64,000 nucleotides of DNA. It comes from Paludibacter sp. Lineage in GTDB: Bacteria; Bacteroidota; Bacteroidia; Bacteroidales; Paludibacteraceae. The notes under the pieces are model-generated. The model saw only the letters and a list, made by a program, of their open reading frames with translations. It had not been told where the DNA came from and did not search any database. Position numbers and translations under genes: made by a program. Each line of letters opens with the position of its first letter. The stretch's first letter is position 1. Below are positions 55,918 to 64,000 of this stretch, piece after piece. Location: the NCBI GenBank assembly GCA_019163375.1, contig JAFLKK010000022.1, forward strand, positions 1 to 64,000. The letters run 5' to 3'.

Positions 55918-56068
55918 GAACGCTAATTACACAAATGAACGCAAATTTAGTTTTGTTTATTGAATCATTTTTTTTACTGCACGACAATCTGTTTCGAAAA
56001 AAAACAGACTCACTTATTCTTGAAATTTCTTTTCTTATTTGTGTAAATTTGCGTAATTTGCGTTCTAC
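55918..56068. repeat. Imperfect inverted repeat of GCGTAATT-type words
   Basis: GAACGCTAATTACACAAATG (from 55918) can pair partly with TTGTGTAAATTTGCGTAATT and GCGTTC (about 56035-56065). It lies in the spacer between feoB and the Cys-rich gene. Such AT-rich self-complementary spacers recur in this genome. Confidence 0.5.
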
Positions 56069-56098
56069 CTCTTTGGTTGTGGCTTATCCACGTTAGGT

Positions 56099-58582
56099 TT
56101 AGAAAAACAAACTTCCTATTTGATAAGAGGCAAATGCCACCACCCAGGCAATGGCAGTAGTGTACACCATTGTAAACACAGCCCATCCCCAGCTCGATTC
56201 TTTTTTGATAGCCGCAATCACCGCCACGCAGGGGAAGTAAATAAGGATAAAAAGCATAAATCCAAAGCTAACGAGTGGCGTAAAGACAGCTTGCCCTTTA
56301 AACTCTCCTTTGTTGTGAATTTGCTCTTTGATTTTATCGCCCAGCGAACCCGCACCTGCCTCAGCTTCCGGGTCGGCCTGATAAAGAATGCCCATAGTAC
56401 TCACCACTATTTCTTTGGCTGCCAAGCCGGTGATGATGCTCACACCCATTTTCCAGTCGAAGCCCAACGGACGAATAACCGGTTCGATGGCGTGACCAAG
56501 TTGGCCGATATACGATTTCTCCTGACGTTCCGACTCTTTACTCATCTCCAACTGCATCAGCTTCTCGTCTTTATCGGGAGTTTGCAGTTGTTTGTTCATT
56601 TTCACACTGGTTATCTGAGCATCATAGTTGGTACTGTAGTCGATATGACGAGGGAAATACCCCAATGCCCATATCAATATAGAAGCCAACAGAATGACAT
56701 TCCCCATTTTCTTGAGGTACTGTTGCCCTTTGTGCCACATGTGCAGACTGGTATTCTTTAATGTAGGAATACGGTAAGGTGGCAATTCCATAACAAAAGG
56801 AACTTCTTTTTTGGCAAATACCACCCGTTTCATAATCAATGCAGTGGTTACTGCCAACAGTATACCAATGAGATAAATTGTAAACAGCACCAGTCCCTGG
56901 TTCTGCGGGAAAATGGCTGAAATCAGCAGCACATACACCGGCAAGCGTGCACTACACGACATAAACGGGGTGATAATCATGGTCAGGATTCTGTCCTTTT
57001 TATTATCCAGTGTGCGGGTAGCCATGATAGCCGGCACATTACATCCAAAGCCCATCACCAACGGAATAAACGACTTGCCGTGTAGCCCGATTTTATGCAT
57101 CAGTTTATCCATGATAAAAGATGCCCGCGCCATATACCCGGTATCTTCCATCAACGAGATAAAGAAGAACAGTATCATGATGTTTGGCAAAAATATTATC
57201 ACCCCTCCTACTCCACCAATAATACCATCCACCAGCAAATCGCGCAAAGCACCCGGCGACATTACGTTCTGCAACCATTGTCCGAGAGCCTGAACGCCTG
57301 TATCTATCCATTCCATAGGGAAACTGCCAAGCGTAAAGGTAGCCTGAAACATCAACCACATCAGAAACAGAAAAATAGGGAAACCCCATACTCTATGGGT
57401 CAATAAATCATCTAACTCCCGTTTCAGTTTGTACTTATCTTTCTTCGGCTCGCGATAGGTTTCTTTCATCGCCCCATCAATAAACCCGTATTTGGCATCG
57501 GTAATAATGGTTTCGGAACGTTCGCCGTATTCTTTTTCCAGCTCCGCAATAGTGCTCTTGGTAAGGCTTTTAATTTGTTCGAAGTTGCCGTACTCCTTTA
57601 GTTGTACGAGCGTTGTTTTATCTGTTTCCAACAGTTTTATTGCCACGTATCTCGACGACTGTTTGTCGGTTATCTTAGGATTTTTCCAGATTTCATCCTG
57701 TATCTTTCTGATAGCCTTTTCGATAAACGACCCGTAGTTGATATGAATATGGCGTACACTGGGGTCACGATCCTCGTAGACTTCAATCAGCTTTTTGAAA
57801 AGTTCATCCACACCGATACCTTTGGAAGCCACGGTAGGAATAATGGGTATCCCAAGCATTTCGCCCAATGCATCATACTCGAACTTCACTCCCCGTTTTT
57901 CCAGCTCATCATACATATTCAAGGCGATAACCACCTTTATATTCATATCAATAAGCTGTGTAGTAAGGAAAAGATTCCGTTTCAGGTTGGATGAATCGAC
58001 AACATTAATAACAATGTCGGGCATTTTTTCCATGATGTGCGTCCTCACATACAATTCCTCCGGCGAATATTCGGTAATGGAGTACGTGCCCGGCAAATCC
58101 ACAATTCTGAACGTATAACCATCCTTTTTGAGCATGGCTTCTTTCGCATCCACCGTTACACCGCTATAATTCCCAACGCGCTCGTGCGATCCGGAAGCAT
58201 AATTAAACAAGGTGGTTTTTCCGCAATTAGGATTTCCAACCAAAGCCACGTTTATCACTTTTCCTTTTTCGAGCGCGGAGACCTTCAGGGTATTTTCATC
58301 GATAGTACCTTCAAATTTCACTTCCGATAAATGCTTTGCATCCTCTATAGAAACCACCTCTACCAACTCGGCTTCACTTCTTCGCAGCGAAACTTTATAT
58401 CCCATAATTTCATATTCAACAGGATCTTGCAAAGGTGCATTCTTAATTACAATCACCTTCTCACCCTTCACAAAACCCATTTCGGTAATGCGTTTGCGAA
58501 AAGCTCCATGGCCAAGCACCTTTGTGATAATGGCCTCATCTCCAGTTTTAATATCCGAAAGATATGTATTATTTGTTGTCAT
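56099..58582 (-). CDS. feoB: FeoA-FeoB fusion, ferrous iron transporter
   Basis: An inner-membrane Fe2+ importer of 827 residues with FeoA fused in front, as is common in Bacteroidetes. An SH3-like FeoA domain covers about 6-77 (FRKRITEMGFVKGEKVIVIK). The G domain starts at about 113 with GNPNCGKTTLFN (G1), DLPGTYS (G3) and ALNMYDE (G4). The C-terminal half holds two Gate domains and about ten membrane helices (SCSARLPVYVLLISAIFP; GLAAKEIVVSTMGILYQ). It lies 50 bp behind a porin gene. Confidence 0.96.
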   Translation of the reverse strand: MTTNNTYLSDIKTGDEAIITKVLGHGAFRKRITEMGFVKGEKVIVIKNAPLQDPVEYEIMGYKVSLRRSEAELVEVVSIEDAKHLSEVKFEGTIDENTLKVSALEKGKVINVALVGNPNCGKTTLFNYASGSHERVGNYSGVTVDAKEAMLKKDGYTFRIVDLPGTYSITEYSPEELYVRTHIMEKMPDIVINVVDSSNLKRNLFLTTQLIDMNIKVVIALNMYDELEKRGVKFEYDALGEMLGIPIIPTVASKGIGVDELFKKLIEVYEDRDPSVRHIHINYGSFIEKAIRKIQDEIWKNPKITDKQSSRYVAIKLLETDKTTLVQLKEYGNFEQIKSLTKSTIAELEKEYGERSETIITDAKYGFIDGAMKETYREPKKDKYKLKRELDDLLTHRVWGFPIFLFLMWLMFQATFTLGSFPMEWIDTGVQALGQWLQNVMSPGALRDLLVDGIIGGVGGVIIFLPNIMILFFFISLMEDTGYMARASFIMDKLMHKIGLHGKSFIPLVMGFGCNVPAIMATRTLDNKKDRILTMIITPFMSCSARLPVYVLLISAIFPQNQGLVLFTIYLIGILLAVTTALIMKRVVFAKKEVPFVMELPPYRIPTLKNTSLHMWHKGQQYLKKMGNVILLASILIWALGYFPRHIDYSTNYDAQITSVKMNKQLQTPDKDEKLMQLEMSKESERQEKSYIGQLGHAIEPVIRPLGFDWKMGVSIITGLAAKEIVVSTMGILYQADPEAEAGAGSLGDKIKEQIHNKGEFKGQAVFTPLVSFGFMLFILIYFPCVAVIAAIKKESSWGWAVFTMVYTTAIAWVVAFASYQIGSLFF

Positions 58583-58632
58583 CTTGTATAATAATTTGAC
58601 GAATTAAAGCATTCCTAAATTGCTAAGTAGCA

Positions 58633-59751
58633 TTAAAAATTCACACCCAACCGTAGAAATCCTACCAGGGCATTCTTCAGTTTTGTTTCCGTTCCTGCCG
58701 GATTGATAACATACTGAATATCGGGACGTAAGTATACATGTTTATTTAGTTCTAACTGATAGGTAAGCTCCACCGCTGTTTCACTTCCCACAAGGCTATG
58801 ATCTACTCCTGCATACGCAATCGCAATCCCGAATTGATCGTCCGGCCGGGCAGAAATCAGTCCTTTGGCATTCAACCCCAGACTATAATAGTGATTGTGA
58901 TTATTCAAACTTTTCGGGCTCAATCCTATCTGCGAAAAAACAGCCCATTTATCGCTCAACTGCTGGTCACCAACAAAGTAAAAGCCTCTGTTTTTCTGCT
59001 CAGCATCAATTGTATCATCGTGTTCGTGAAAGTAAGCTCCAAACTTATAATGCCCTTGTTTTCCTGAAATTAAGCTTCTGTGTATTTGAAACTCAGTAAC
59101 TGCCAGAAAGCCTTGATTCATATTCAATTTCCAATGGATATTGTACGGATTCACCTCAAAGTCGTCGGGTGTACCATCAAAAATTGCACTTTCCCACAAA
59201 AAAGTATCCGAAATTCGCCATGAAATATTCACCCCCAAAGCCGTTAGTGGGAAAATGGGCGACGAAACATTATCGGCAATGCTCGAGTGAATACCAAACG
59301 AACTATTTGTGAATAACCCACCGTATTCACTTGTGGCAAAGTCGGCGTTCAAATCCTGTAAACCCAGTGTAACATCCACCTTGCCAATAGTTTGTTTGTA
59401 CCAAAGCTCGTAGAGGAAAGTCAGATTCCCCGCTTCAATATTCGAAACTCCCTGAAAATCGCCCACTAAATGAGCCGAAGGTTGCCCTCCGTGCGTGTTG
59501 CCCACATTGGCAAACAGCTGTCCGCCTTTCCACCACTTGGCTGCTTCGGTATCGAACCCCGCCCTTACATTCAGCAACCCAAGATAGGTTGTGCCTTTTT
59601 TTATTCCACCGCTAAAATTGCTAACCACATCGCCAACATACGAAAAGCCTACTGTAAATGGCGGTACATTTTTGGAACTATCTACCTGTGCCTGCAGCAA
59701 GTTAAAACTAAGCAACGCACCTAAAAACAGAAATCTATACCTCTTTTTCAT
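58633..59751 (-). CDS. OprB-family carbohydrate porin
   Basis: A 372-residue outer-membrane barrel. The signal peptide ends near residue 22 (LLQAQ). AKWWKGGQLFANVGNTHGGQ and LNADFATSEYGGLFTNSSFG are typical of OprB-like porins, and the last strand ends in Phe (LGVNF). The start at 59751 (MKKRYRFLF) lies just after a -7 box at 59782-59789, so the upstream in-frame ATG at 59808 is excluded; 59760 is an alternative. It is followed by feoAB after 50 bp. A role in iron entry is possible, though the family classically passes sugars. Confidence 0.82.
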   Translation of the reverse strand: MKKRYRFLFLGALLSFNLLQAQVDSSKNVPPFTVGFSYVGDVVSNFSGGIKKGTTYLGLLNVRAGFDTEAAKWWKGGQLFANVGNTHGGQPSAHLVGDFQGVSNIEAGNLTFLYELWYKQTIGKVDVTLGLQDLNADFATSEYGGLFTNSSFGIHSSIADNVSSPIFPLTALGVNISWRISDTFLWESAIFDGTPDDFEVNPYNIHWKLNMNQGFLAVTEFQIHRSLISGKQGHYKFGAYFHEHDDTIDAEQKNRGFYFVGDQQLSDKWAVFSQIGLSPKSLNNHNHYYSLGLNAKGLISARPDDQFGIAIAYAGVDHSLVGSETAVELTYQLELNKHVYLRPDIQYVINPAGTETKLKNALVGFLRLGVNF

Positions 59752-59781
59752 TAGAAACATTTTTATTGTTTGATAACGGTA

Positions 59782-59789
59782 CAAAAGTA
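59782..59789 (-). promoter_or_regulatory. -7 box upstream of the OprB-like porin and feoAB
   Basis: TACTTTTG on the minus strand matches TAnnTTTG, about 30 bp before the porin start. The -33 region lacks TTTG, so an activator may be needed. I see no convincing Fur box. Confidence 0.45.
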
Positions 59790-59901
59790 CTATACTAAAA
59801 TCAACCAATATATCCCCATTAATGCTGATAATGCCCGTTGCAGCTAACTACTAATAGGTATTTAAGCATTTTCAATACAAATTATGAAACCATCAACCAA
59901 T

Positions 59902-60516
59902 TTACAAAAGCATATTCTTTTTAATCTCTTCGAGCTCAATCAACTTATTTACAATGGCATATATCGTAAGCCCTGCCGTACTATGGATTTCCAGTTTACG
60001 AGCTATATTCCGTCTGTGCGAAATAACCGTATGGGTGGACAGAAAAAGCTCCTGAGCTATTTCCTTATTCGTAAGCCCTTTCACCACACAAACAACGATC
60101 TCTTTCTCCCTAATACTCAGCGAGTTATTCTCCTCTGTTGTATCATTGCTAGTAGATTCAACTAATTTTTCCAACTTGGCTTGCAATTGCTCCACACTAT
60201 CGTAAATGCTTATACTATCATCATAGTTGCGCAACAAAGCCGCATCAACGCTCGAATGCAGCAATGCCAAACAACTCAATTTAGGATTTGCAGTTTCTTC
60301 TTTTAGTTTGGCAACATCAAAATGCCCCCAAAAAGTAGGATTAATAATCAGGATGTCGGGTTTATTAATGCGCAGGTAATTGACAAGCAAATCGATGGAA
60401 ACGATTTCGAAGGGCTGAATACGAAATTCGGGAATACGCTTCAATGCCACGGTGAGTCCGCTTCGGATAATGACCGAAGGCTCTGCAATAGCTATTTTAA
60501 GCAGTTCCTTGTTCAT
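59902..60516 (-). CDS. NarL/LuxR-type regulator with degenerate receiver domain
   Basis: A 204-residue protein. The N-terminal domain (1-120) has the receiver fold (IAIAEPSVIIRSGLTVALKR), but the expected phosphoacceptor Asp is Asn59 (DILIINP), so it may not be phosphorylated. The C-terminal LuxR helix-turn-helix (~130-195) reads SIREKEIVVCVVKGLTNKEI then AQELFLSTHTVISHRRNIAR. Its start codon overlaps the stop of the hemerythrin-like gene, so both are translated together. It may respond to signals relayed by that protein. Confidence 0.88.
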   Translation of the reverse strand: MNKELLKIAIAEPSVIIRSGLTVALKRIPEFRIQPFEIVSIDLLVNYLRINKPDILIINPTFWGHFDVAKLKEETANPKLSCLALLHSSVDAALLRNYDDSISIYDSVEQLQAKLEKLVESTSNDTTEENNSLSIREKEIVVCVVKGLTNKEIAQELFLSTHTVISHRRNIARKLEIHSTAGLTIYAIVNKLIELEEIKKNMLL

Positions 60517-61217
60517 CGTGTTGCTAGCTTTTTCTCTATGGCCTCTATAGCCGGTGCGAACAGATAATCTTCCACCTTATTGTGCGAAGCAATATCAATT
60601 TCGCACGACAAAATATCGAACAAAACATCCGTAAGTAAATGGTTGCTACCATTATCCGGATAATATTTTATAATTATATTTTTCAGTTCTTCCAATTTCG
60701 AATCAATCTCATTGTGACGGTGCTGAAAAATGGAAATGCTATATTTGGCATCCCTCTTTCCTTCAACCAGTTTCAAAGCATATTTAAACACAATATCATT
60801 TTCATATTGCATGTGCTTCTGAACTTCCAATACATATTCATCAAAAAATTTAGTGAAGATAAGTCCGTAAGGCAAGTTCTGATTAGGCTGATTCACAGCT
60901 TCGAGCAATTTAACACGAATGGAGGGTAATTTAAAATTGAGGAAGTAGTTGTGAGCACTTTTCAGGTAATCAATAACGGTTTCAATGGAGATGTCATCGC
61001 TATCATTCTCTATATCAAAATTATCTTCCGAGATAAAATTGACCACCGCCAGAAATGTATTACAGTGAATTCCTGCAGATTGACAAACTTCGCTTATTGT
61101 TTTATCACCGAAACCCAGTGGTATTCCAAACCTACTTATCACAAGCAGCAGCGAGTGATCACTGATAATCAAATCACTCATTTTTACATTTGCCGAGAAT
61201 TTATGTTTCCTTTGCAT
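60513..61217 (-). CDS. Hemerythrin-domain protein (RIC/ScdA-like)
   Basis: A 234-residue protein. The N-terminal ScdA-like part (GFGDKTISEVCQSAGI) lacks the CCGG motif of true ScdA. The hemerythrin region has candidate di-iron ligands SAHNYFL, QKHMQYEND, HRHNEID and SHNKVED. Such proteins sense or respond to oxygen or nitric oxide or repair iron-sulfur clusters. It overlaps the downstream LuxR-type gene by 4 bp (ATGA). Together with feoAB nearby it marks an iron or redox stress area. Confidence 0.85.
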   Translation of the reverse strand: MQRKHKFSANVKMSDLIISDHSLLLVISRFGIPLGFGDKTISEVCQSAGIHCNTFLAVVNFISEDNFDIENDSDDISIETVIDYLKSAHNYFLNFKLPSIRVKLLEAVNQPNQNLPYGLIFTKFFDEYVLEVQKHMQYENDIVFKYALKLVEGKRDAKYSISIFQHRHNEIDSKLEELKNIIIKYYPDNGSNHLLTDVLFDILSCEIDIASHNKVEDYLFAPAIEAIEKKLATR

Positions 61218-61428
61218 ACACTTTTTGTTTGTCGATAAATAATGTTCGATAACGTTGCTTTTGCGGTAAAAAGAATGGATATTAGCTACTAATTCGCCGT
61301 TTTTTCAATTTTGCCACAAAGATACTTATTTATAATGATTCTAAAGATTGAAAGTTCATAAATAGTTGAATAATGTTGTCCAAAAATCAAAAAGAATGAC
61401 ATTAAACGGGCATTTAAAAAAGAATGGC

Positions 61429-61436
61429 TAACTTTG
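61429..61436 (+). promoter_or_regulatory. -7 box of the amidase gene
   Basis: TAACTTTG fits TAnnTTTG and lies inside the longest open frame, which favours the later start at 61469. The -33 match is poor. Confidence 0.4.
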
Positions 61437-61468
61437 TAGCTGAAAATAAGAATAAAATTTCTCAGATA

Positions 61469-62023
61469 ATGAATCGCCTTAACCGAAAAAAGACTGCCTT
61501 CATTTTGCTTACTTTTATGTTGTGTGCCACTTTTGCACATGCTCAAAAAGAACTCAAGTTTATTGAAAAACCGGTGAGTTCAGGCAAAAGGACAGTTCTA
61601 AATAGAAATATCACTGCCATTATTGTGCACTCCACATACAACAGTTTTGGTGATGAGAAATATGATATTGACCTTATCATCAAACAGTTTTCGCGCTACA
61701 GGGTCAGTTCACATTATGTGATTGGACGCGATGGCCTCATCTATCGCTTGGTAAAAGAAAAAGATGTGGCTTTTCATGCCGGCAAAAGCCAATTGCCGAA
61801 TGGACAAACAGGTCTAAACTCGCGATCGATAGGCATCGAGCTAATGACCTCTAAAGAGGAAGCACCAACCGAACAGCAAATTAAGTCGTTAACCATGCTT
61901 GTAAATGACATCAAAAAGCGATACAAAATTGAATATATCCTCCGCCACAGCGATATAGCCCCCAACCGAAAAACAGACCCCTGGAATATGGATTGGGAAG
62001 GATTTTTGCAGGGGATTAAGTAG
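61469..62023 (+). CDS. PGRP/amidase_2-type N-acetylmuramoyl-L-alanine amidase
   Basis: A 184-residue exported zinc amidase that cuts the stem peptide from muramic acid. The signal peptide ends near residue 26 (FAHAQ). Zinc ligands lie in IIVHSTYNSF and LRHSDIAPNRKTDPW (His and Asp). SSHYVIGRDGLIYRLVKEKD and HAGKSQL are typical of the T7-lysozyme-like family. The start at 61469 is preferred because a -7 box lies in the frame upstream. It could act in wall recycling or against other cells. Confidence 0.9.
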   Translation: MNRLNRKKTAFILLTFMLCATFAHAQKELKFIEKPVSSGKRTVLNRNITAIIVHSTYNSFGDEKYDIDLIIKQFSRYRVSSHYVIGRDGLIYRLVKEKDVAFHAGKSQLPNGQTGLNSRSIGIELMTSKEEAPTEQQIKSLTMLVNDIKKRYKIEYILRHSDIAPNRKTDPWNMDWEGFLQGIK

Positions 62024-62093
62024 TTAGATAGTTACGAGTTACAAGTTGTGCTACAGTACTTATTTGAACAATGTATTGAATTAAAGAAAAAAG

Positions 62094-62138
62094 AAAAAGA
62101 CTATCAATGATTATTGCAATCAGAGATAGTCTTTTTTT
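62094..62138. terminator. Bidirectional terminator between the amidase gene and pheS
   Basis: AAAAAGACTATC pairs with GATAGTCTTTTT around a 19-base loop, with T-runs on both strands. It serves the convergent amidase and pheS genes. Confidence 0.85.
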
Positions 62139-62160
62139 ATTTTAAGCAATTGTAAACTTT

Positions 62161-63180
62161 CTAGTTCGCAGACTCAAACTGCTCCAGGAACCTGACATCG
62201 TTTTCAGAGAACAAACGTAAATCCTTTACCTGATATTTCAGGTTAGTGATACGCTCCACTCCCATTCCAAATGCATAACCCGAATAGACTTTTGAATCAA
62301 TGCCGCAGTTTTCCAATACATTAGGATCAACCATACCGCAACCAAGGATTTCAACCCAACCGGTATGCTTACAGAATGGACAACCTTTACCACCACACAA
62401 GTTACACGAAATATCCATCTCGGCACTTGGCTCGGTAAATGGGAAATACGATGGACGCAAGCGAATTTCAGTTTCGGCACCAAACATTTCTTTCGCAAAA
62501 TACATCAAGGCTTGTTTCAGATCGGCAAATGATACATCCTTGTCGATATACAACCCTTCCACCTGGTGGAAAAAGCAGTGCGCACGATATGAAATAGCTT
62601 CGTTGCGATATACACGACCCGGGAATAATTTGCGAATAGGTGGTTTTTGTTGCGTCATAATGTGCGACTGCACCGACGAAGTGTGCGTGCGCAACAACAC
62701 ATCAGGGTTTTGCTCGATAAAGAAGGTATCCTGCATATCGCGCGCCGGATGTTCAGGTGCAAAGTTCAAAGCACCAAACACATGCCAGTCGTCCTCAATT
62801 TCCGGTCCTTCGGCAATGGTAAAACCAATACGCGAAAAAATTTCAATAATTTCGTGTTTTACCAACGAAAGCGGATGACGTGTTCCCAATTTAACAGGAT
62901 CGGCAGTACGTGTTAAGTCTGATTTTTGATCAGAAGTTGAAGAACCTGCGAAAGACTCTTTTAATTCATTAAATTTGTCCTGAGCGGCATTTTTAAGTTC
63001 ATTCAGCATTTGACCAACTTCGCGTTTGTCCTCGTTGGCAACATTTCTAAAATCGTTGAAAAGTGCCGACACTTCGCCTTTTTTACTCAAATACTTAATA
63101 CGAAGTGCTTCTAATTCATCCTGATTAGATGCAATTAGTTGGTTCACTTCTTCCAACAACTGATTTATTCTATTTTTCAT
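62161..63180 (-). CDS. pheS: Phenylalanine-tRNA ligase, alpha subunit
   Basis: The catalytic subunit of class II PheRS, 339 residues. An N-terminal coiled coil (1-90) binds tRNA. Class II motifs include RTHTSSVQSHIM, FPGRVYRNEAISYRAHCFFH with QVEG (motif 2) and SGYAFGMGVERITNL (motif 3). CNLCGGKGCPFCKHTGWVEI near residue 261 has a rubredoxin-like Cys cluster found in many Bacteroidetes PheS. pheT is not in view. Confidence 0.96.
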   Translation of the reverse strand: MKNRINQLLEEVNQLIASNQDELEALRIKYLSKKGEVSALFNDFRNVANEDKREVGQMLNELKNAAQDKFNELKESFAGSSTSDQKSDLTRTADPVKLGTRHPLSLVKHEIIEIFSRIGFTIAEGPEIEDDWHVFGALNFAPEHPARDMQDTFFIEQNPDVLLRTHTSSVQSHIMTQQKPPIRKLFPGRVYRNEAISYRAHCFFHQVEGLYIDKDVSFADLKQALMYFAKEMFGAETEIRLRPSYFPFTEPSAEMDISCNLCGGKGCPFCKHTGWVEILGCGMVDPNVLENCGIDSKVYSGYAFGMGVERITNLKYQVKDLRLFSENDVRFLEQFESAN

Positions 63181-63388
63181 TTCTATATCTTGAGAAAGGG
63201 CGTATTCAGTACAATATTTCTGTTATACAGCCATTTAAATATTGGTTTCCAGACTGGCTTATCAGCCTATTTGACTACAAAAGTAATCAATTTTCCACAA
63301 AGTTGAGTCCTGTTTAAAAAAATATGAGTTCAATTCCTTTTTTGTCTGATTTTTAGCTTATATTTGTCAAACGCAAAAAGAAATTGGT

Positions 63389-64000
63389 ATGCAGATTAAA
63401 AATATACTTCAATTTTTAAACGAATTGAAAATCAATAACAACAGAGAATGGTTTGCCGAAAACAAAGGCTGGTATGATAAAGTACGATTAGAATTTGAGC
63501 AAATAAGCAAAGACCTAATTGTAGAAATTTCAAAATTTGATGACGAAATAAAACACGTAGAAGTAAAGGATTGCGTTTTCAGAATATACCGCGACACCCG
63601 CTTTTCGCACGATAAAACTCCATACAAAACTCATTTCGGAGTGTATATAGCCACTCAGGGCGGGCGTAAAAGCCAACGTGCCGGTTATTACCTCCATCTC
63701 GACCCTGCAGGATGTTTTGTAGGCGCAGGAGTTTGGTGTCCGGAATCCAACTTGCTGAAAGCACTTCGCCAAAGCGTTTATGACAATATCGAAGAGCTGA
63801 ACGCCATTCGATCGGAGAGTAACTTTGCTAATTATTTTACCAAATTTTTTGAAGAAGACAAGCTTAAAACTGTCCCGAAAGGTTTTCCGAAAGATTTTCC
63901 GGAAGCCGAACTGCTAAAGTTGAAGCATTACCTTGTTGAATATAAACTGGATGATTTACTTGAAGAAGATCAATTTGTTCAGAAAGTAGCAGAGGTTCTG
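63389..64000 (+). CDS. DUF2461-family protein (3' end beyond the window)
   Basis: A partial gene of 204 codons that runs off the right edge. MQIKNILQFLNELKINNNRE then WFAENKGWYDKVRLEFEQIS is the family start. FRIYRDTRFSHDKTPYKTHF is the DUF2461 signature, with YYLHLDPAGCFVGAGVW after it. The fold and function are unknown; members are about 220-230 residues, so only the last 15-30 residues should be missing. It is divergent from pheS. Confidence 0.9.
   Translation, partial: MQIKNILQFLNELKINNNREWFAENKGWYDKVRLEFEQISKDLIVEISKFDDEIKHVEVKDCVFRIYRDTRFSHDKTPYKTHFGVYIATQGGRKSQRAGYYLHLDPAGCFVGAGVWCPESNLLKALRQSVYDNIEELNAIRSESNFANYFTKFFEEDKLKTVPKGFPKDFPEAELLKLKHYLVEYKLDDLLEEDQFVQKVAEVL

Overview
The window reads as chromosome of an anaerobic, nitrogen-fixing member of the Bacteroidales, possibly Paludibacter-like (genus uncertain). 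Lineage evidence: a SusC/SusD pair, a GldG homologue, a FeoA-FeoB fusion, paired Skp/OmpH genes behind BamA, a ParA-ParB-DUF5683-LysM transglycosylase block, and many promoters of the Bacteroidetes housekeeping type (TTTG or GTTG, 19-20 bp, TAnnTTTG). Coding is dense and AT-leaning. I found no transposase, integrase, phage gene, CRISPR array or tRNA.

Layout. 1-1160: three leftward promoters aimed at something beyond the left edge, perhaps an rRNA operon. 1161-3229: sucCD. 3319-9309: molybdate block with a ModE-type regulator, an outer-membrane porin, modABC, an unknown 116-aa protein and a stand-alone Mop protein. 9336-9821: a TrmO-type tRNA methyltransferase. 10178-22140: nitrogenase cluster nifH-nifI1-nifI2-nifD-nifK, terminator, then nifE-nifN-nifB-[2Fe-2S] ferredoxin-nifV-HEPN-like gene, terminator. 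22216-25608: ndk, then on the minus strand nifA, a GNAT acetyltransferase, a NifX-like protein and a Nif11 protein. 25821-33692: lipocalin, SpmA/B fusion, ybeY, a DUF6089-like protein, uppS, bamA and two skp genes. 33737-39488 (minus): YgbA-like protein, alkaline phosphatase, MerR, lytic transglycosylase, DUF5683, parB, parA. 40132-48135: a GH18-deacetylase-GT2 fusion, orphan gldG, a membrane protein, a 41-bp minisatellite and an unknown barrel protein. 48533-55529: SusC, SusD, an unknown secreted protein and a phosphoesterase lipoprotein. 55634-61217 (minus): iron block (Cys-rich protein, feoAB, porin) and a hemerythrin/LuxR pair. 61469-64000: PGRP amidase, pheS and the start of a DUF2461 gene.

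How the genes work together. The mod genes bring in and buffer molybdenum; nifB, nifE, nifN and nifV build FeMo-co; nifHDK is the enzyme; nifI1/I2 give PII-type post-translational control; nifA is the activator. The most interesting signal is regulatory. nifH and nifE each carry a pair of 16-bp CCTAC-N6-GTAGG-like sites 21 bp apart, placed 135 bp upstream of a sigma-54-like GG-N10-GA element, with identical geometry at both. A single similar site and the same type of promoter precede the modE-like gene, which suggests one NifA/sigma-54 regulon for nitrogenase and molybdate uptake, with an operator unlike the TGT-N10-ACA sites of proteobacterial NifA. The leaders of the modE and nifE transcripts begin with strong hairpins, and almost every long spacer inside the mod and nif operons holds its own inverted repeat.
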